Source: Delphinus delphis (taxonomy: Eukaryota; Chordata; Mammalia; Artiodactyla; Delphinidae). Taken from it: a stretch of 64,000 nt of DNA. Made by a program: the position numbers and the translations under genes. This document shows, in pieces, positions 39,990 through 53,067 of this stretch (positions are counted from its first letter, which is position 1; each line of letters opens with the position of its first letter). The DNA is taken from positions 120,695,838 through 120,759,837 of the forward strand of contig NC_082687.1 in NCBI RefSeq assembly GCF_949987515.2, written 5' to 3'. The notes below the pieces were generated by a model, which did no database searches, was not told where the DNA came from, and worked only from the letters and a program-made list of their open reading frames with translations.

Positions 39990-42435
39990 AGGGCTGTCCC
40001 CAGCTCAGTAGGCTGCCAGTCCCTGCCTCATGAGTGGCTGCTGCTCTTTCCAAATCCCTTTCTCAAATGAAAATAATCGGTCTCCTTTATTGTCCCACTT
40101 TATGCCTTGTGACGTAAATGTGGGAAAATTATTAGACCACTTCCTTTGTTTCAGTTTCTAGTATATCAGTACTGGTAGGAGTAAGGTATCTGGTCTAAAT
40201 TAGAAATATTGACAAGTATTGCCAGATAGCCATTTGGGACATGAAGTGTTAGATTCTTTTGGTCTTTTGATCACTTCCATTTATGTAAGATTTTTTAGAA
40301 CTGCTTTAATTCTTTCAGGTCACCAAGGTGCTGTCTAATACAACACAGTGCCTTATTACTGAGGATTTATTTATTTAGTTTTTTATGATTGCACCATTTG
40401 AAAGGTATGTTGGGCAGTGAAACAACCTAGTTTAAAGTAAACTTTTATTTTCATGTCAAGAACTGTGAAGGTTTGCGATTTTACCCTACTTGCAATTTAA
40501 CAAGTTTCACAAGTGCTTTCAGAAGACACAGTATTCCTGGGTCAGAGTCAAAGGATAGACTACTACTTACAGCAACAGAAGTAGCCAGAGAGGCAGCATT
40601 TGCACCAGCTCCCGGAGCCTCACTTCTCACAAAGAGATACAAAAAGGGCTGGGTGACATCTGAGTCCTTATGAGGTGGCATTACAGGAGAACCTTGAGCT
40701 TAGGGAACCTTAATCTTTTGAAATGGGCAGTAAGCATATCTGCCCTTTGCTTTGGAGGGAGACACTCTGTCTTCCTGTACACAGACATCCTTGAAAAGAT
40801 AGTCTGAACAGAGGCAGTTAGTGCTTCTGCTGGAAAGATAAGCAGAAATGTGAGAGATGTGAAGAATTATCTTTCAACATTTTTGGAAGGCAGAAAACCC
40901 TATAGATATTTGTAAGACTTAAATAAGTGGCATAGATTTCAGATTGCAGAGTATGGCCTAAGAAATTTTCCATAGAAAATAGTGATCTTTTTACATATAT
41001 CTTCAGTTTCCTCTTTTGTAGCTTTTTTTCTGGTTAACCTACTGTCTCGGAGACCTCCATGAATATTAGACTTGCAATGTTAGCTTTCCTTGGGAAAGAT
41101 TACTGTGGATCTATTTTCTGAGTGGTGTATTATTCACTGTTTTTCCTTGGTAGTCAAAGATATCCAAACCTCTGTTTGGGGCAGTTTGTGTTTTCCTTCC
41201 TTGAACCAATGCTTCTGTTTCAAAGTTCAAATAAATGAAGGCAAGTAAGATGACAATTATGGTATTTAAATTTAGTAAAAATTCACTGAGGCATAACATT
41301 TTAGACAAAAGACATTAAAAATGATGGAGCTTGTTGGTGTCCCAGGGCAAGTTCAGTTATTCAGACTGGATTTCTAAGAGGTCTCTGAGACTAAAATTCT
41401 TCGAAGTGGAACTTCATTGTGTACTAGAACACAAATATAGCACTTCATTACAAAATACCCTCAGGCAAAGAACACATAGGGACTTTGCTGCCCTCTAGAC
41501 TAGAGGTCTTTGTCATAGATAAAGGGGCTCTAAATCTGGGAACTTGGATGGGAGGATGGCTTGGGGCATTCAGTCCTATCAGTGCTTAAACTCCAAGCAA
41601 ACAGCAAAAACAAAGAACCTAACGTAGGTAATGTTTTAGGTCAGCATGATCTCTTTTAAGTTATTTTGCATCTCTCTAAATTTGACTTGGTTGATCATCT
41701 TTTTGGCTTTGTGGTATTTTACTATTCTGATTCTACTTCTCTATCTCTGCCTAAACCATCGTTTGTTCCTATACTCCTCAAATGATCGACTTCCCTAAGA
41801 TTGAGACGTCAACCCTCATTCTTCCATCCCTGATCCCTCTAGCTTCCCTTTTATAGGTCTCTTCTACTCCTATAATATCAGATCTCGTGTGTATATACAT
41901 AACTCTGAAGTTTGATTCTGTCTTGAATTCCAAAACCACATTTCTAACTGCCAACTGAACATTTCCTTCAAGATGTTCTGCCAATAACTTAAAAAACTTG
42001 TAACTCTGGTTTGTGTGTATTAACAAAAAGGGCAGGGCGAAAGGTATGTTACTGGTTTAATATTTTACTCTTTTCAAAGAAATTCTCCAAACAGATTATT
42101 TTGACAAACCTTTATGGTCTTTTTTGCGGAAGTTGTTTTGTAAATTTTATTTCACATATGTAAAATATCTGTCTTTTCATATTTCATAGCAGTTTGTCAT
42201 ATTTTTACCACCAAAACTAAGCATTTAGATTTTTGCCTTCATCCCCCACATTATCCCTTCTCCCTCCCCACCCTCCCGCCACTGTACACGCACGCACGCA
42301 CGTGCACAAGCACACAAAATTTTAAATGTTATAATATGCATGAGCTTTGGGTTTTTTGTTATTATTTTTATTGGTAAGGTTCAGTGTGTATTTATGAGGT
42401 GGAAGACAAAGCTTGTGTTTCTTTTCTCTTTACAG
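39990..42435. other. Intronic sequence without recognised genes
   Basis: AT-rich intron. A stretch at about 40440-40700 is more G/C- and purine-rich and has open frames on both strands, but no protein family was recognised. Possibly an old LTR. A cacg-type short repeat lies at 42285-42305. Confidence 0.6.
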
Positions 42436-42590
42436 GTCTTCATGCCTTGAGGAGAGTTTTGAGGAAACACCCTAACCTCCCTGACAGCAAGATGGCTGGG
42501 TTGGTGAAGATTACTCTGAAAGATTTCTTGCAGGGGATGAATGACATCAGGCCCAGTGCCATGAGGGAGGTAGCAATTGATGTCCCAAAT
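42436..42590 (+). CDS. AFG2A: AFG2A coding exon, probable exon 10 (D1-D2 linker)
   Basis: This 155-bp exon lies between a strong acceptor (ttttctctttacag) and a strong donor (AAT|gtaagt). It completes the glycine codon and reads [20 protein letters not shown], then [20 protein letters not shown] and [11 protein letters not shown], ending in phase 0. The [15 protein letters not shown] segment is the typical end of the D1 lid and the linker into D2 of p97-like ATPases (D2 normally starts just after, with a V-x-W-x-DIGGL motif). That next exon was not found in the window. Confidence 0.96.
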
Positions 42591-42689
42591 GTAAGTCATT
42601 TGTACCCTCATGCTAGCCACACTGTTTGAATTAAACTCTGAAAGAAACTAAGACCCCGGGAAAACTACCTTCCTAAGCTAAACTTAAAA

Positions 42690-43440
42690 AAAATTTTTTT
42701 AATTGAAATTTTTATGGAGATAATTGTAGATTTAGTACAGTTGTAAGAAATACTTTAGGGAGAGCGTATGTATCCTTTACCCAGTCCCTCCCGCAATGGT
42801 AACATCTTACAAAACTATAATACAATATCACAAGCAGGATATTGATAGAATCATCGATCTTTTGCAGATTTCCCCAGTGTTGCCTGTACTCATTTATGTG
42901 TACGTGTGTGTCTGTGTCTGTGTGTTTAGTTCTGTGCAGTGTTATTACATGTAAAGTTTTGTGTATCCATCACCAGAATCGAGATACTGAGGATTTCCAT
43001 CACCACAATAATCCCTTGCTTTGCCCTTTCATAACTACACCCACCTTGTTCATGCATCCATTTCCAAAATTCTGTCATTTCAGAAGTGTTATATAAATGG
43101 AATTATACATTATATAATTGTTTAGGATTAGTTTTTTTCACTTACTGTAATTCCCTGGTGATTCATTCAAGTTGTTTTATATCAATAGTTTGTTCCTTTC
43201 TTTTGCTGAGTAGTATTCCATGGTATATGTGTACAACGGTTTGTTTAACCATTCACCAGTTGAAGGACATCTGGCTTGTTTCCAGTTTGGGGCTATTATG
43301 AATAAAGCTTCTATAAACATTTTTCTACAGGTATTGTGTGAATATAAGTTTTTATTTCTCTGGAACAAATACCCAAGTGTAGTACAGTTACTGGGTTGTA
43401 TACTAATTCCATTTTTAGTTTTACCAGAAAATGTCAACTA
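42690..43440 (-). mobile_element. Old L1 3' region, antisense
   Basis: Begins in L1M-type 3'UTR (agtacagttgtaagaaatac, cctttacccagtccctcccg). It ends in an ORF2 C-terminal frame on the minus strand (43177-43437) with TCRKMFIEALFIIAPNWKQA and YTYTMEYYSAKERNK, the conserved L1 ORF2p tail. Confidence 0.82.
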
Positions 43441-43839
43441 GGCTAATTTTAGAACAAAAAAAATCTTCTAGTTATGATACTTTCTACTAATGATGCTTGA
43501 TGTTTCCTTGGGTTCTTTTACATATACTTCATCATTGACTGTCTCTGCAGAGTTTTCAGTGAGATCACCACAAGGGCAACAGAAGTTACCTTTTATGCAT
43601 GGACCGCCTGTTACGTCACCTGTGACACACATGGGCCTAATATTCGGGGGTGGGGGATGGCTTTATAGTTTTCTTTGAATATATTAATATTTTTAGAAAA
43701 TGAACATTGAAAAAAGCATTGGCAGTGTGTTCTGCATTATATTATATTGTAATATGTCAATATGTATTTTGAAGTGTCAAAAGAGAGCTGTTATTTAAAC
43801 TTATTTCACCATGGACCACGTGGAGCAGAGACTTGCAGC

Positions 43840-44330
43840 ATTTTGCAGTGTGGTAGATTGCAAAAAATGACCACAAATTCTTCCCTTCACTGTGTTTGCC
43901 CTTTTGCACTGCAGTCTTGTAGCTCCTACTCTAAACGCTAGGGAGTCAAGTTTTCCATCCTTGAATCTGCACTTGGCCATGTAACTTGCTTTGGCCAGTG
44001 GAGTGTTAGCAGCCATAATGCAAGCCGGCTTGAAAGCGCTTAGGGCTTGCCTCCTCTTGCTGGTCTTTGCCATTGCATTAGCTTTGTTAAGAAATCTGTA
44101 CTAGCTTCCTGGAGGATGAGAGACTGTGTGAACAGGGATGAGCCCTCCTAGTTGAGATCCCCTCATTCTAGTCATCACCAATTGTCAGACATGTGATGCC
44201 ATGCTAGACTATCCCACTCCAATCAAAGTTTGCCCCAACCAGGAGAAACCAGTTAACCCTCAATTGTCAGAAATAATAAAGTTATTTTGAGCCACTAAAT
44301 TTTATGGTCATTAGCAAAAGCTAAGTGAAG
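43840..44330 (+). repeat. MLT1-like (ERVL-MaLR) LTR remnant
   Basis: Contains tggccagtggagtgttagca, cctggaggatgagagactgt, and near the end ataataaagttattttgagc with cactaaattttatggtca, all in MLT1-type LTR order. No internal retroviral genes were seen. Confidence 0.58.
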
Positions 44331-46399
44331 CAGGCACTTGTTAGCTTCTTATAGAACACAGTTGTTTTGTAAGTTTAGGCTGGGAAACAGTACCCTGGAG
44401 ATAAGAACATTCCCAAGGACTAACTGCTAGTTTAGGCTGCTTAATGTGATTTTGAATTCTTTTTGAAACATTTTCAAATTTACTACTGAAAGCTCAACTT
44501 TGGGGTTTTTCAGAAGCTCTGTAGCAGAACATGCTCATTTTGTATGAATAATTTGACAAATGGAATTATAGAATGAAGAAAGATTGATGTTGGGTTAGTA
44601 GAAACTTCAGTTCTTTGGAACTTATGGTCTAAAGTTCGGGGACATTGATTGGTATGAATACCGATATTGGTATGAATATTTGCAGTATTTATCTGTATTT
44701 TATTGGGTACTGTAACATAATATAATGGGTCAGGTAGACACCTAATCATTAAATGCCTCATGTGAAAATTTCAGGGGATAGGGTTATAACCAACTGCACC
44801 ATCCCAAAACATTTTAGTGATTAAAAAAGTTTAGGAGCTAAGGAAACCTACAGGCAGCTTTTAAACTTAAAGTTATTGCCAATGAAGAATGTGTTTAAAC
44901 AGTGGCTGTCCACTCTTAGAACTGCTGAACTGATTTATTCATCATAGGAACTGGTACTACAACTGCACTTTTAATTGCTGTAATGAAAGAGTTTTTCCTT
45001 TATTTTCGTTTGATACAGTATTTACAATCCATGGACTTGTGCCATTTTCCATTTGGCGTTTCATTATTTGGTCTAAGTCCATGGTGTACTATGATGTTAC
45101 TCATGAGCTCCAAAGTGATTAGCCTTGGTCAGAGGACTTTCTTACATTGCTTTTCATGCTCACTTCAGATTGTAAAAATTTTCCTGAGAAGTCAACATTT
45201 CTGTAATTGGATTCCTAAAGTTCACTCTTCTGATTTCTGGCTATTACACCTACAAAAATATCTCCAAATTATTTCTGCAGAAGATTTAATGTTTATTTTG
45301 CTATAGAAAATCTGTTTAAAGTAGCTAGTTAATTGCAGGCTTTTTTTTTAATAGCAAAGTGAGCATTCAGCATCTTTTGAGAAAAGATTTTAGTGTGTGA
45401 AATTAAACCTTCTAAATCACACTTGCTAAAGTTTGAAAGAAATGTCTTAAGGTTGGAATGTTGCCAATTATAATATAGTGCATTATTAATTTCAGGAGAC
45501 CACAAGTGTTAGCCACTTACTTAAATGTAATGTTTCCTTTTTTTGGACTTTCTGAATTGGTGATTATACCAATTGGTGTGTTAAAAGTCAAATGTATTTT
45601 ACAATTAATCAGTGATGAAAGTCAAATATATTTCTTTACTTGAGGAATCCTTAGAATCTTTGAATATGCTAATATGCATTGTGAAATTTCAGTTTTTCAC
45701 CCAGAGATAACTATTAATATTTTGTCACAGTTCCAATAGATTTTTTAGAATTTTATAGATTTTCTTCTGTGCATATAGGTATTTTAATATAGTTAATCTT
45801 AGGATATATATAGTTTTATGTTCTGCTTTTATCATTTAAAGTTATATGATAAATGTTCTACTCTAAAATTTCTTGGCAAACATCTTTTTATTGACAGCAT
45901 AATAGACTGTTATGTTGATAAACTGTAATTGTTTTATCTTTCTTCCATTCTCAGATATTTAGGGTTTTTTTCTATTTTTCTCTCATATAGTTATAAACAT
46001 ATTTGTGTCCAAATCTTTGCATTTTTGATTTTGATGAAGTGGAATTACCAGACTAAAATATGTGATTTTTAAAGTTTGTGACAAATATCGTTTTCTTTTT
46101 TTTACCCCAGAAAGGTTCTAATTTTTAATCATGTGATAAAAATGTAAAATTGCAAAGAACTTAAGCAAAATCTCATTTTATTTTCACTTTAGTCCTTTTC
46201 TCTTTTTACTTTCCACTAGATTATTTTCTTCACTGAAAAGTTCTTTATTACAAGGAATAATACTGGATAAGTTTTAGATGAATAGAGATTTAAAAAGAAA
46301 ATGAAAGGTAGCTATCAGTTATGTCTCTTCTCCTCCCTATAAAAATGTTAAATTTTTAGATCAAGGGTATATCTGGATGGCTTTTAAATGAATTTGAAG

Positions 46400-46500
46400 T
46401 TCCATAAGACCAGAGGTTCTTACTTTTTATTTTTATCCTTAATACTTAGCATGGGACTAGCACACAATAGATGTCCAATCAGTCTTTGTTGAATAAATGA
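46400..46500 (+). mobile_element. L2 3' end remnant
   Basis: accagaggttcttacttttt followed by atgggactagcacacaatag and tgttgaataaatgagcaaat is L2 3'-end style. Confidence 0.5.
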
Positions 46501-46799
46501 GCAAATAACTATAATTTTCATGAAAAAACATATTAGGTGGTCAATTTCAGATATTTGAAAAATATTTTGAAAAGAGTGTATCATCCTTCTTCTGTACCAA
46601 AGTACAATATAGGCCATTATTACCCTCATGAAACATTCTTCATATTTTTCATATTTTATAAAGCAACTAATTTCTTTAGTGAATTTACTACTGTTAGTGA
46701 ATTTAACAGTTTTGGAATACAGATGTCTATAATAGTGTTAAGCTGTCTAGTCTGGAAGGATATACAGTAATCCTTTATATTTTATGCAGAACATGTTGC

Positions 46800-47005
46800 T
46801 TTTTTTTTTTTTGCGGTATGCGGGCCTCTCACTGTTGTGGCCTCTCCCGTTGCGGAGCACAGGCTCCGGACGCGCAGGCTCAGCGGCCATGGCTCACGGG
46901 CCCAGCCGCTCCGCGGCATGTGGGATCTTCCCGGACCGGGGCACGAACCCACGTCCCCTGCATCGGCAGGCGGACTCTCAACCACTGCGCCACCAGGGAA
47001 GCCCC
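46800..47005 (-). mobile_element. CHR-type SINE
   Basis: Antisense copy very close to the consensus (gcggtatgcgggcctctcac to ccaccagggaagcccc). A clear target duplication was not found. Confidence 0.93.
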
Positions 47006-50000
47006 ATCTGTACACTTTTGATATTACCTTTGGATTGCAGTTTTCAGAATTTGGACCTTTGGTTCAGAATAAGCCAAAAGCCAATTAAAAAAATAGGACT
47101 CTACTTTCACATGAACCCACTTTTGTAAAGTGAACTGCAGGCAGAGCCTCAGGACTACCTGTGTAGCCCCAAACCCGTCTGCAGTCTTGGATCCAGGTTA
47201 AACTTAGAGGTAGTTGGTGGTCAAATTGAGTGTCTACCAAATGTCATTATTTAAATAAACATTCCTCATTTACTCCCATTTTAAAAACTAGCAAACCTCT
47301 TAATTATATGAATAATCAAAAGGTTATCTGTTTCACTACGTATTCAAAATTTGCAGCTGTATTTTCATTTGGCGCTTTTTCAGATGAGACTAGAACATCA
47401 GAATGTGACAAGTGAATTGAATTTCCTAGGATGAGCTCATTAGCATTACTTTTCTGGTGCAGAGATATATGAGTTAAATAGTTTAATTGACCATAATTAC
47501 ATTTTATTCTTCTTGTACCCTCAGTATAATTAGAAGGAATATGAGTTTCTGTTTTTTAAAAGCAGTACTGTATTCTATATTTTATTTCTTACAGACTCAG
47601 AAGATTGAGGGCTTCTATGATGCTTTACTAAATAACAGATTTTTTTTTTTTTTTTGGAATAGATAGTACAACCTGTAGAAATTCTATTAATTCCATATTG
47701 GTCCTTGGCAGGGTTTGGAATTTGGTTTCTTTTGATTTTGCTTCTTGTTGTCTAGACAAAAGAGTGTCTTCTATCACTTACAAGATCCCAGTCTTCCCTG
47801 CCAACTACTCTTGAGCATTTTTATAGTTTTAAGTAATAACAGTTGAACAGGAAAGCACATTTGGAAAAGTAGATTACTTTTTTTTTTTAACATCTTTATT
47901 AGAGTATAATTGCTTTACAACGGTGTGTCAGTTTCTGCTTTATAACAAAGTGAATCACTTATACATATATCCCCATATCTGTTCCCTCTTGCATCTCCCT
48001 CCCCTGCACCCTCCCTATCCCACCCCTCTAGGTGATCATGAAGCACTGAGTTAATCACCCTGTGCTATGTGGCTGCTTCCCACTAGCTATCTGTTTTACG
48101 TTTGGTAGTGTGTATAATACGTCCATGCCACTCTCACACTTTGTCCCAGCTTACCCTTCCCCCTCCCCGTATCAAGTCCCTTCTCTAGTAGGTCTGCATC
48201 TTTATTCCCGTCTTGCCACTAGGTTCTTCTGACCATTTTCTTTTCGTTTTTTGTTTTAGATTCCATACATATGTGTTAGCATACAGTATTTGTTTTTCTC
48301 TTTCAGCCTTACTTCACTCTGTATGACAGCCTCTAGGTCCATCCACCTCACTACAAATAACTCAGTTTTGTTCCTTTTTATGGCTGAGTAATATTCCATT
48401 GTATATATGTGCCACATCTTCTTTATCCATTCATCTGTTGATGGACACTTAGGTTGCTTCCATGTCCTGGCTATTGTAAATAGAGCTGCAATGAACATTT
48501 TGGTACATGACTCTTCTTGAATTATGGTTTTCTCAGGGTATATGCCCAGTAGTGGGATTGCTGGGTCATATGGTAGTTCTATTTTTAGTTTTTTAAGGAA
48601 CCTTCATACTGTTCTCCATAGTGGCTGTATCAATTTACACTCCCACCAACAGTGCAAGAGGGTTCCCTTCTCTCCACACCCTCTCCAGCATTTATTGTTT
48701 GTAGATTTATTGATAATGGCCATTCTGACCAGTGTGAGATGATATCTCATTATAGTTTTGAGTTGGATTTCTCTAATGATTAATGATGTTGAGCATTCTT
48801 TCATGTGTTTGTTGGCTATCTGTATATCTTCTTTGGAGAAGTGTCTATTTAGGTCTTTTGTCCATTTTTGGATTGTGTTGTTTGTTTTTTTAATATTGAG
48901 CTGCATGAGTTGCTTGGGTGTATTGGAGATTAATCCTTTGTCAATTGCTTCATGTTTATGGTTTCCTTTGCTGTGCAAAGTCTATTTTGTCTGATATGAG
49001 AATTGCTACTCCAGCTTTCTTTTGTTTTCCATTTGTATGGAATATCTTTTTCCATCCCCTCACTTTCAGTCTTTATGTGTCCCTAGGTCTGAAGTGGGTC
49101 TCTTGTAGACAGCATATATACGAGTCTTGTTTTTGTAACCATTCAGCCAGTCTATGTCTTTTGGTTGGAGCATTTAATCCATTTACATTTAATGTAATTA
49201 TTGATACATATGTTCCTATTACCGTTTTCTTAATTGTTTTGGGCTTATTATTGTAGGTCTTTTCCTTCTCTTGTGTTTCCTGCCTAGAGAAGTTCCTTTA
49301 GCATTTGTTGTAGAGCTGGTTTGGTGGTGCTGAATTCTCTTAGCTTTTGCTTGTCTGTAAAGCTTTTAATTTCTCCATCAAATCTGAGTGAGATCCTTGC
49401 TGGGTAGAGTAATCTTGGTTGTACGTTTTTCTCTTTCATCACTTTAAGTATGTCCTGCCACTCCCTTCTGGCTTGCTGAAAGATCAGCTGTTAACTTCAT
49501 AGGGATTCCCTTATGTGTTACTTGTTTTTCCCTTGCTGCTTTTAATGTTTGTTCTTTGTATTTAATTTTTGATAGTTTGATTAATATGTGTCTTGGCGTG
49601 TTTCTCCTTGGATTTATCCTGTATGGTACTCTCTGTGCTTCTGGACTTGATTAACTATTTCCTTTCCCATATTAGGGAAGTTTTCAATTATAATCTCTTC
49701 AAATATTTTCTCAGTCCCTTTCTTTTTCTCTTCTTCTTCTGGGACCCCTATAATTCGAATGTTGGTGCATTTAATGTTGTCCCAGAAGTCTCTGAGACTG
49801 TCCTCAATTCTTTTCATTCTTTTTTCTTTATTCTGGTCTGCGGTAGTTATTTCCACTATTTTATCTTCCAGGTCACTTATCCATTCTTCTGCCTCAGTTA
49901 TTCTGCTATTGATCCCTTCTAGAGAATTTTTAATTTCATTTATTGTGTTGTTCATTTCTCCTTGCTCTTTAGTTCTTCTAGGTCCTTGTTAAACATTTCT

Positions 50001-50673
50001 TGTATTTTCTCCATTCTATTTCCAAGATTTTGGATCATTACTATCATTATTCTGAATTCTTTTTCAGGTAGATTGCCTATTTCCTCTTCATTTGTAGGTC
50101 TGGTCGGTTTTTATCTTGCTCCTTCATCTGCTATGTAAGTTTTTCTGTCTTCTCATTTTGCTTAACTTACTGTGTTTGGGGTCTCCTTTTCACAGGCTGC
50201 AGGTTCGTAGTTTCCGTTGTTTTTGGTGTCTGTCCCCAGTGGCTAAGGTTGGTTCAGTGGGTTGTGTAGGCTTCCTGGTGGAGGGGACTAGTGCCTGTGT
50301 TCTGGTGGATGAGGCTGGATCTTATCTTTCTGGTGGGCAGGTCCACATCTGGTGGTGTGTTTTGGGGTGTCTGTGGCCTTTTAATAATTTTATGCAGCCT
50401 CTGTGCTGATGGATGGGGTTGTGTTCCTGTCTTGTTAGTTGTTTGGCATAGGGTGTCCTGCACTTGAGGTTGCTGGTCCTTGAGTGGAGCTGGGTGCTGG
50501 TGTTGAGATGGAGATCTCTGGGAGATTTTTGCCATTTGATATTTCATGGAGCTGGGAGGTCTCTTGTGGACCAGTGTCCTGAAGTTGGCTCTCCCACCTC
50601 AGTGGCACAGCCCTGATGCCTGGCTGGAGCACCAAGAGCCTGTCCTGCACATGGCTAAGAAGAAAAGGGAGAA

Positions 50674-50760
50674 AAAAAAGAAAGAAAGAAAGAAAGAAGA
50701 TAAAATAAAATAAAGTTATTAAAATAAAAAATAATTTAAAAAAATTTTTTAAGTTAAAAA
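50674..50760. repeat. GAAA/AAAT low-complexity tract
   Basis: A run of gaaa units (50674-50697) followed by aaaataaaa-type A-rich sequence. It belongs to the L1 5'UTR/ORF1 border region. Confidence 0.85.
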
Positions 50761-50899
50761 AAAGGACAGAACCCTAGGACAAATGGTAAAAGCAAAGCTG
50801 TACAGACAAAATGTCACACAGAAGCATACACATACACACTCACAAAAAGAGGAAAAGGGAAAAATATATATATATCGTTGCTCTCAAAGTCCACCTCCT

Positions 50900-52080
50900 C
50901 AATTTGGGATGATTCGTTGCCTATTCAGGTATTCCACAGATGCAGGGTAGATCAAGTTGATTGTGGAGATTTAATCCGCTGCTCCTGAGGCTGCTGGGAG
51001 AGATTTCCCTTTCTCTTTGTTCGCACAGCTCCCGGGGTTCAGCTTTGGATGTGCCCCCGCCCCTCTGCGTGTAGGTCACCTGAGGGCGTCTGTTCCCACT
51101 CAGGATGGGGTTAAAGGAGCAGCTGATTGGGGGGGCTCTGGCTCACTCAGGCCAGGGGAAGGGAGGGGCACGGATGCGGGGCGGGCCTGCGGCGGCAGAG
51201 GCCAGCGTGAGGTTGCACCAGCCCGAGGCACACCATGCGTTCTCCCGGGGAAGTTGTCCCTGGATCCCAGGACCCTGGCAGTGGCGGGTTTGCACAGGCT
51301 CCCTGGAGGGGAGGTGTGGATAGTGACCTGTGCTCGCACACAGGCTTCTTGATGGCCGCAGCAGCCGCCTTAGAGTCCCATGCCTGTCTCTGGAGTCCAC
51401 GCTGATAGCCGCAGCTCGTGCCCATCCCTGGAGCTCCTTTAAGCTGTGCTCTGAATCCCCTCTCTTCGCGCACCAGGAAACAAGAGGGAAGAAAAAGTCT
51501 CTTGCCTCTTCGGCAGCTCCAGACCTTTTCCCGGACTCCCTCCCGGCTAGCCGTGGCACACTAGCTCCTTTCAGGGTGTGTTCACGCCGCCAACCCCAGT
51601 CCTCTCCCTGCATCCGACCGAAGCCCGAGCCTCAGCTCCCAGCCCCGCCCACCCCGGCGCATGCGCAGACAAGCCTCTAGGGCTGGTGAGTGCCGGTCGG
51701 CACCTATCCTGTGTGCGGGAATCCCTCCGCTTTTTCCTCCGCACCCCTGTGGCTGCGTTCTCCTCTGCGGCTCCGAAGCTTTCCCCCTCCGCCACCCACA
51801 GTCTCCGCCAGCGAAGGGGCTTCCTAGCGTGTGGAAACCTTTCCTCCTTCACAGCTCCCTCCCACTGGTGCGGGTCCCGTCCCTATTCTTTGTCTCTGTT
51901 TTTTCTTTTGCCCTACCCAGGTACGTGGGGAGTTTCTTGCCTTTTGGGAGGTCTGAGGTCTTCTGCCAGCGTTCAGTAGGTGTTCTGTAGGAGTTGTTCC
52001 ACCTGTGGATGTATTTCTGACGTATTTGTGAGGAGGAAGGTGATCTCTGCGTCTTACTCTTTCGCCGTCTTGAAGCTCTC
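50900..52080 (-). promoter_or_regulatory. L1 5'UTR, CpG-rich, putative promoter
   Basis: The segment is GC-rich with many CpGs (for example 51170-51200 and 51580-51800), unlike the AT-rich surroundings. L1 5'UTRs carry an internal sense promoter and often an antisense one. The extreme 5' end reads on the minus strand as gagcttcaagacggcgaaag, close to the YY1-type motif found at L1 starts. The antisense promoter, if active, would point along the host gene. Activity is inference. Confidence 0.6.
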
Positions 52081-53067
52081 AAAGTAGATGACTTTTAACC
52101 AGCAAATACTCTGTGTCAAAATCAAGATTTTAGTTTTACCATTATTAAATATTGTAGAAGTTTAACTCTTTCATTCCACTTTTCTTTTTATACCTTACTT
52201 TTCTCCGGGTTCAATAGGAGGAGAAATGAGTGGAAGGATCACCAATTTCTATTCTCAGCTCTGATCCCAGTTAACACTGATGAAATTGAACACTTTTCCG
52301 TTCAGGTTATAAATAGAGAACTCTTAATTTTCAGTTTCTGTTGGGTGTCTCCTTTTGAATCTATAAATAATGTTGAGGTTGTCCTAGAAGAAAATGCCAC
52401 ACTTGTATGTATAGTTGATCAGTACTCAGTACAAGCACAGCTCATTTTGTTGTGTTTCACTTTATTGTGGTTCACAGATACTGGTGTTTTTTGTTTTTTT
52501 TAAAGAAATTGAAGGTTTGTGGCAACCCTGTGATGAGCAAGTCTGTCAGCCAGTTTTCTAACAATATTTTCTCACTTTGTGTCTCTGTATTACATTTTGG
52601 TAATTATTGCACTATTTCAGACTTTTTCATTATTATTATATTTTTATGGTGATCTTTAATTAGTGATCTTTGATGTTACTGTTGTAATTGTTTTAGGGTG
52701 CCACGAACTGTACCCATATAAGATGGTGAACTTAACCGGTAATTGTTGTGTGTTCTGACTGCTCTACCAACCATCTGTTCCCCTAGCTTGCTCCCTCTCC
52801 TTGGGCCTCTCTATTCTCTGAGACACAGCAATATTGAAATTAGGCCAGTTAATAACCCTACAATGGTCTCTGCGTGTTCAAGGAAAAGGAAGAGTCACAT
52901 CTCTCACTTTCAATCAAAAGCTAGAAATGATTAAGCTTAGTGAAGAAGGCGTGTCAAAAGCCAAGATAGGCCTTTAAAAGCTAGGGCTCTTGTGCCAAAC
53001 AGTTAGCCAAGTTGTGAATGCAAAGGAAAAGTTCTTGAAGGGAATTAAGTGCTTCTCCAGTTAACAC

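Larger units (their letters stand above)
47882..52080 (-). mobile_element. Artiodactyl-type L1 with 5'UTR, internally deleted, antisense
   Basis: A 4.2-kb inverted L1 between duplications aaagtagattactttt (47866-47881) and aaagtagatgactttt (52081-52096), one mismatch in 16. From its 3' end it holds the 3'UTR, the ORF2 C-terminus (48256-48498 has TWKQPKCPSTDEWIKKMWHI), a deletion junction near 48980, the ORF2 endonuclease N-terminus, ORF1 (49614-49955 encodes a coiled-coil with ISDLEDKIVEI and the RIIGVPE core), and a GC-rich 5'UTR from about 50650. Most of the endonuclease and all of the reverse transcriptase are missing, so it cannot move by itself. Confidence 0.92.

Noticed and set aside
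49614..49955. 113-residue minus-strand coiled-coil protein
   Set aside because: Not a host gene. It is part of L1 ORF1p within the element at 47882-52080.
51578..51990. Proline- and serine-rich open frames of 110-156 residues in a GC-rich region
   Set aside because: They lie in the L1 5'UTR. High GC lowers stop frequency, which explains the long frames.
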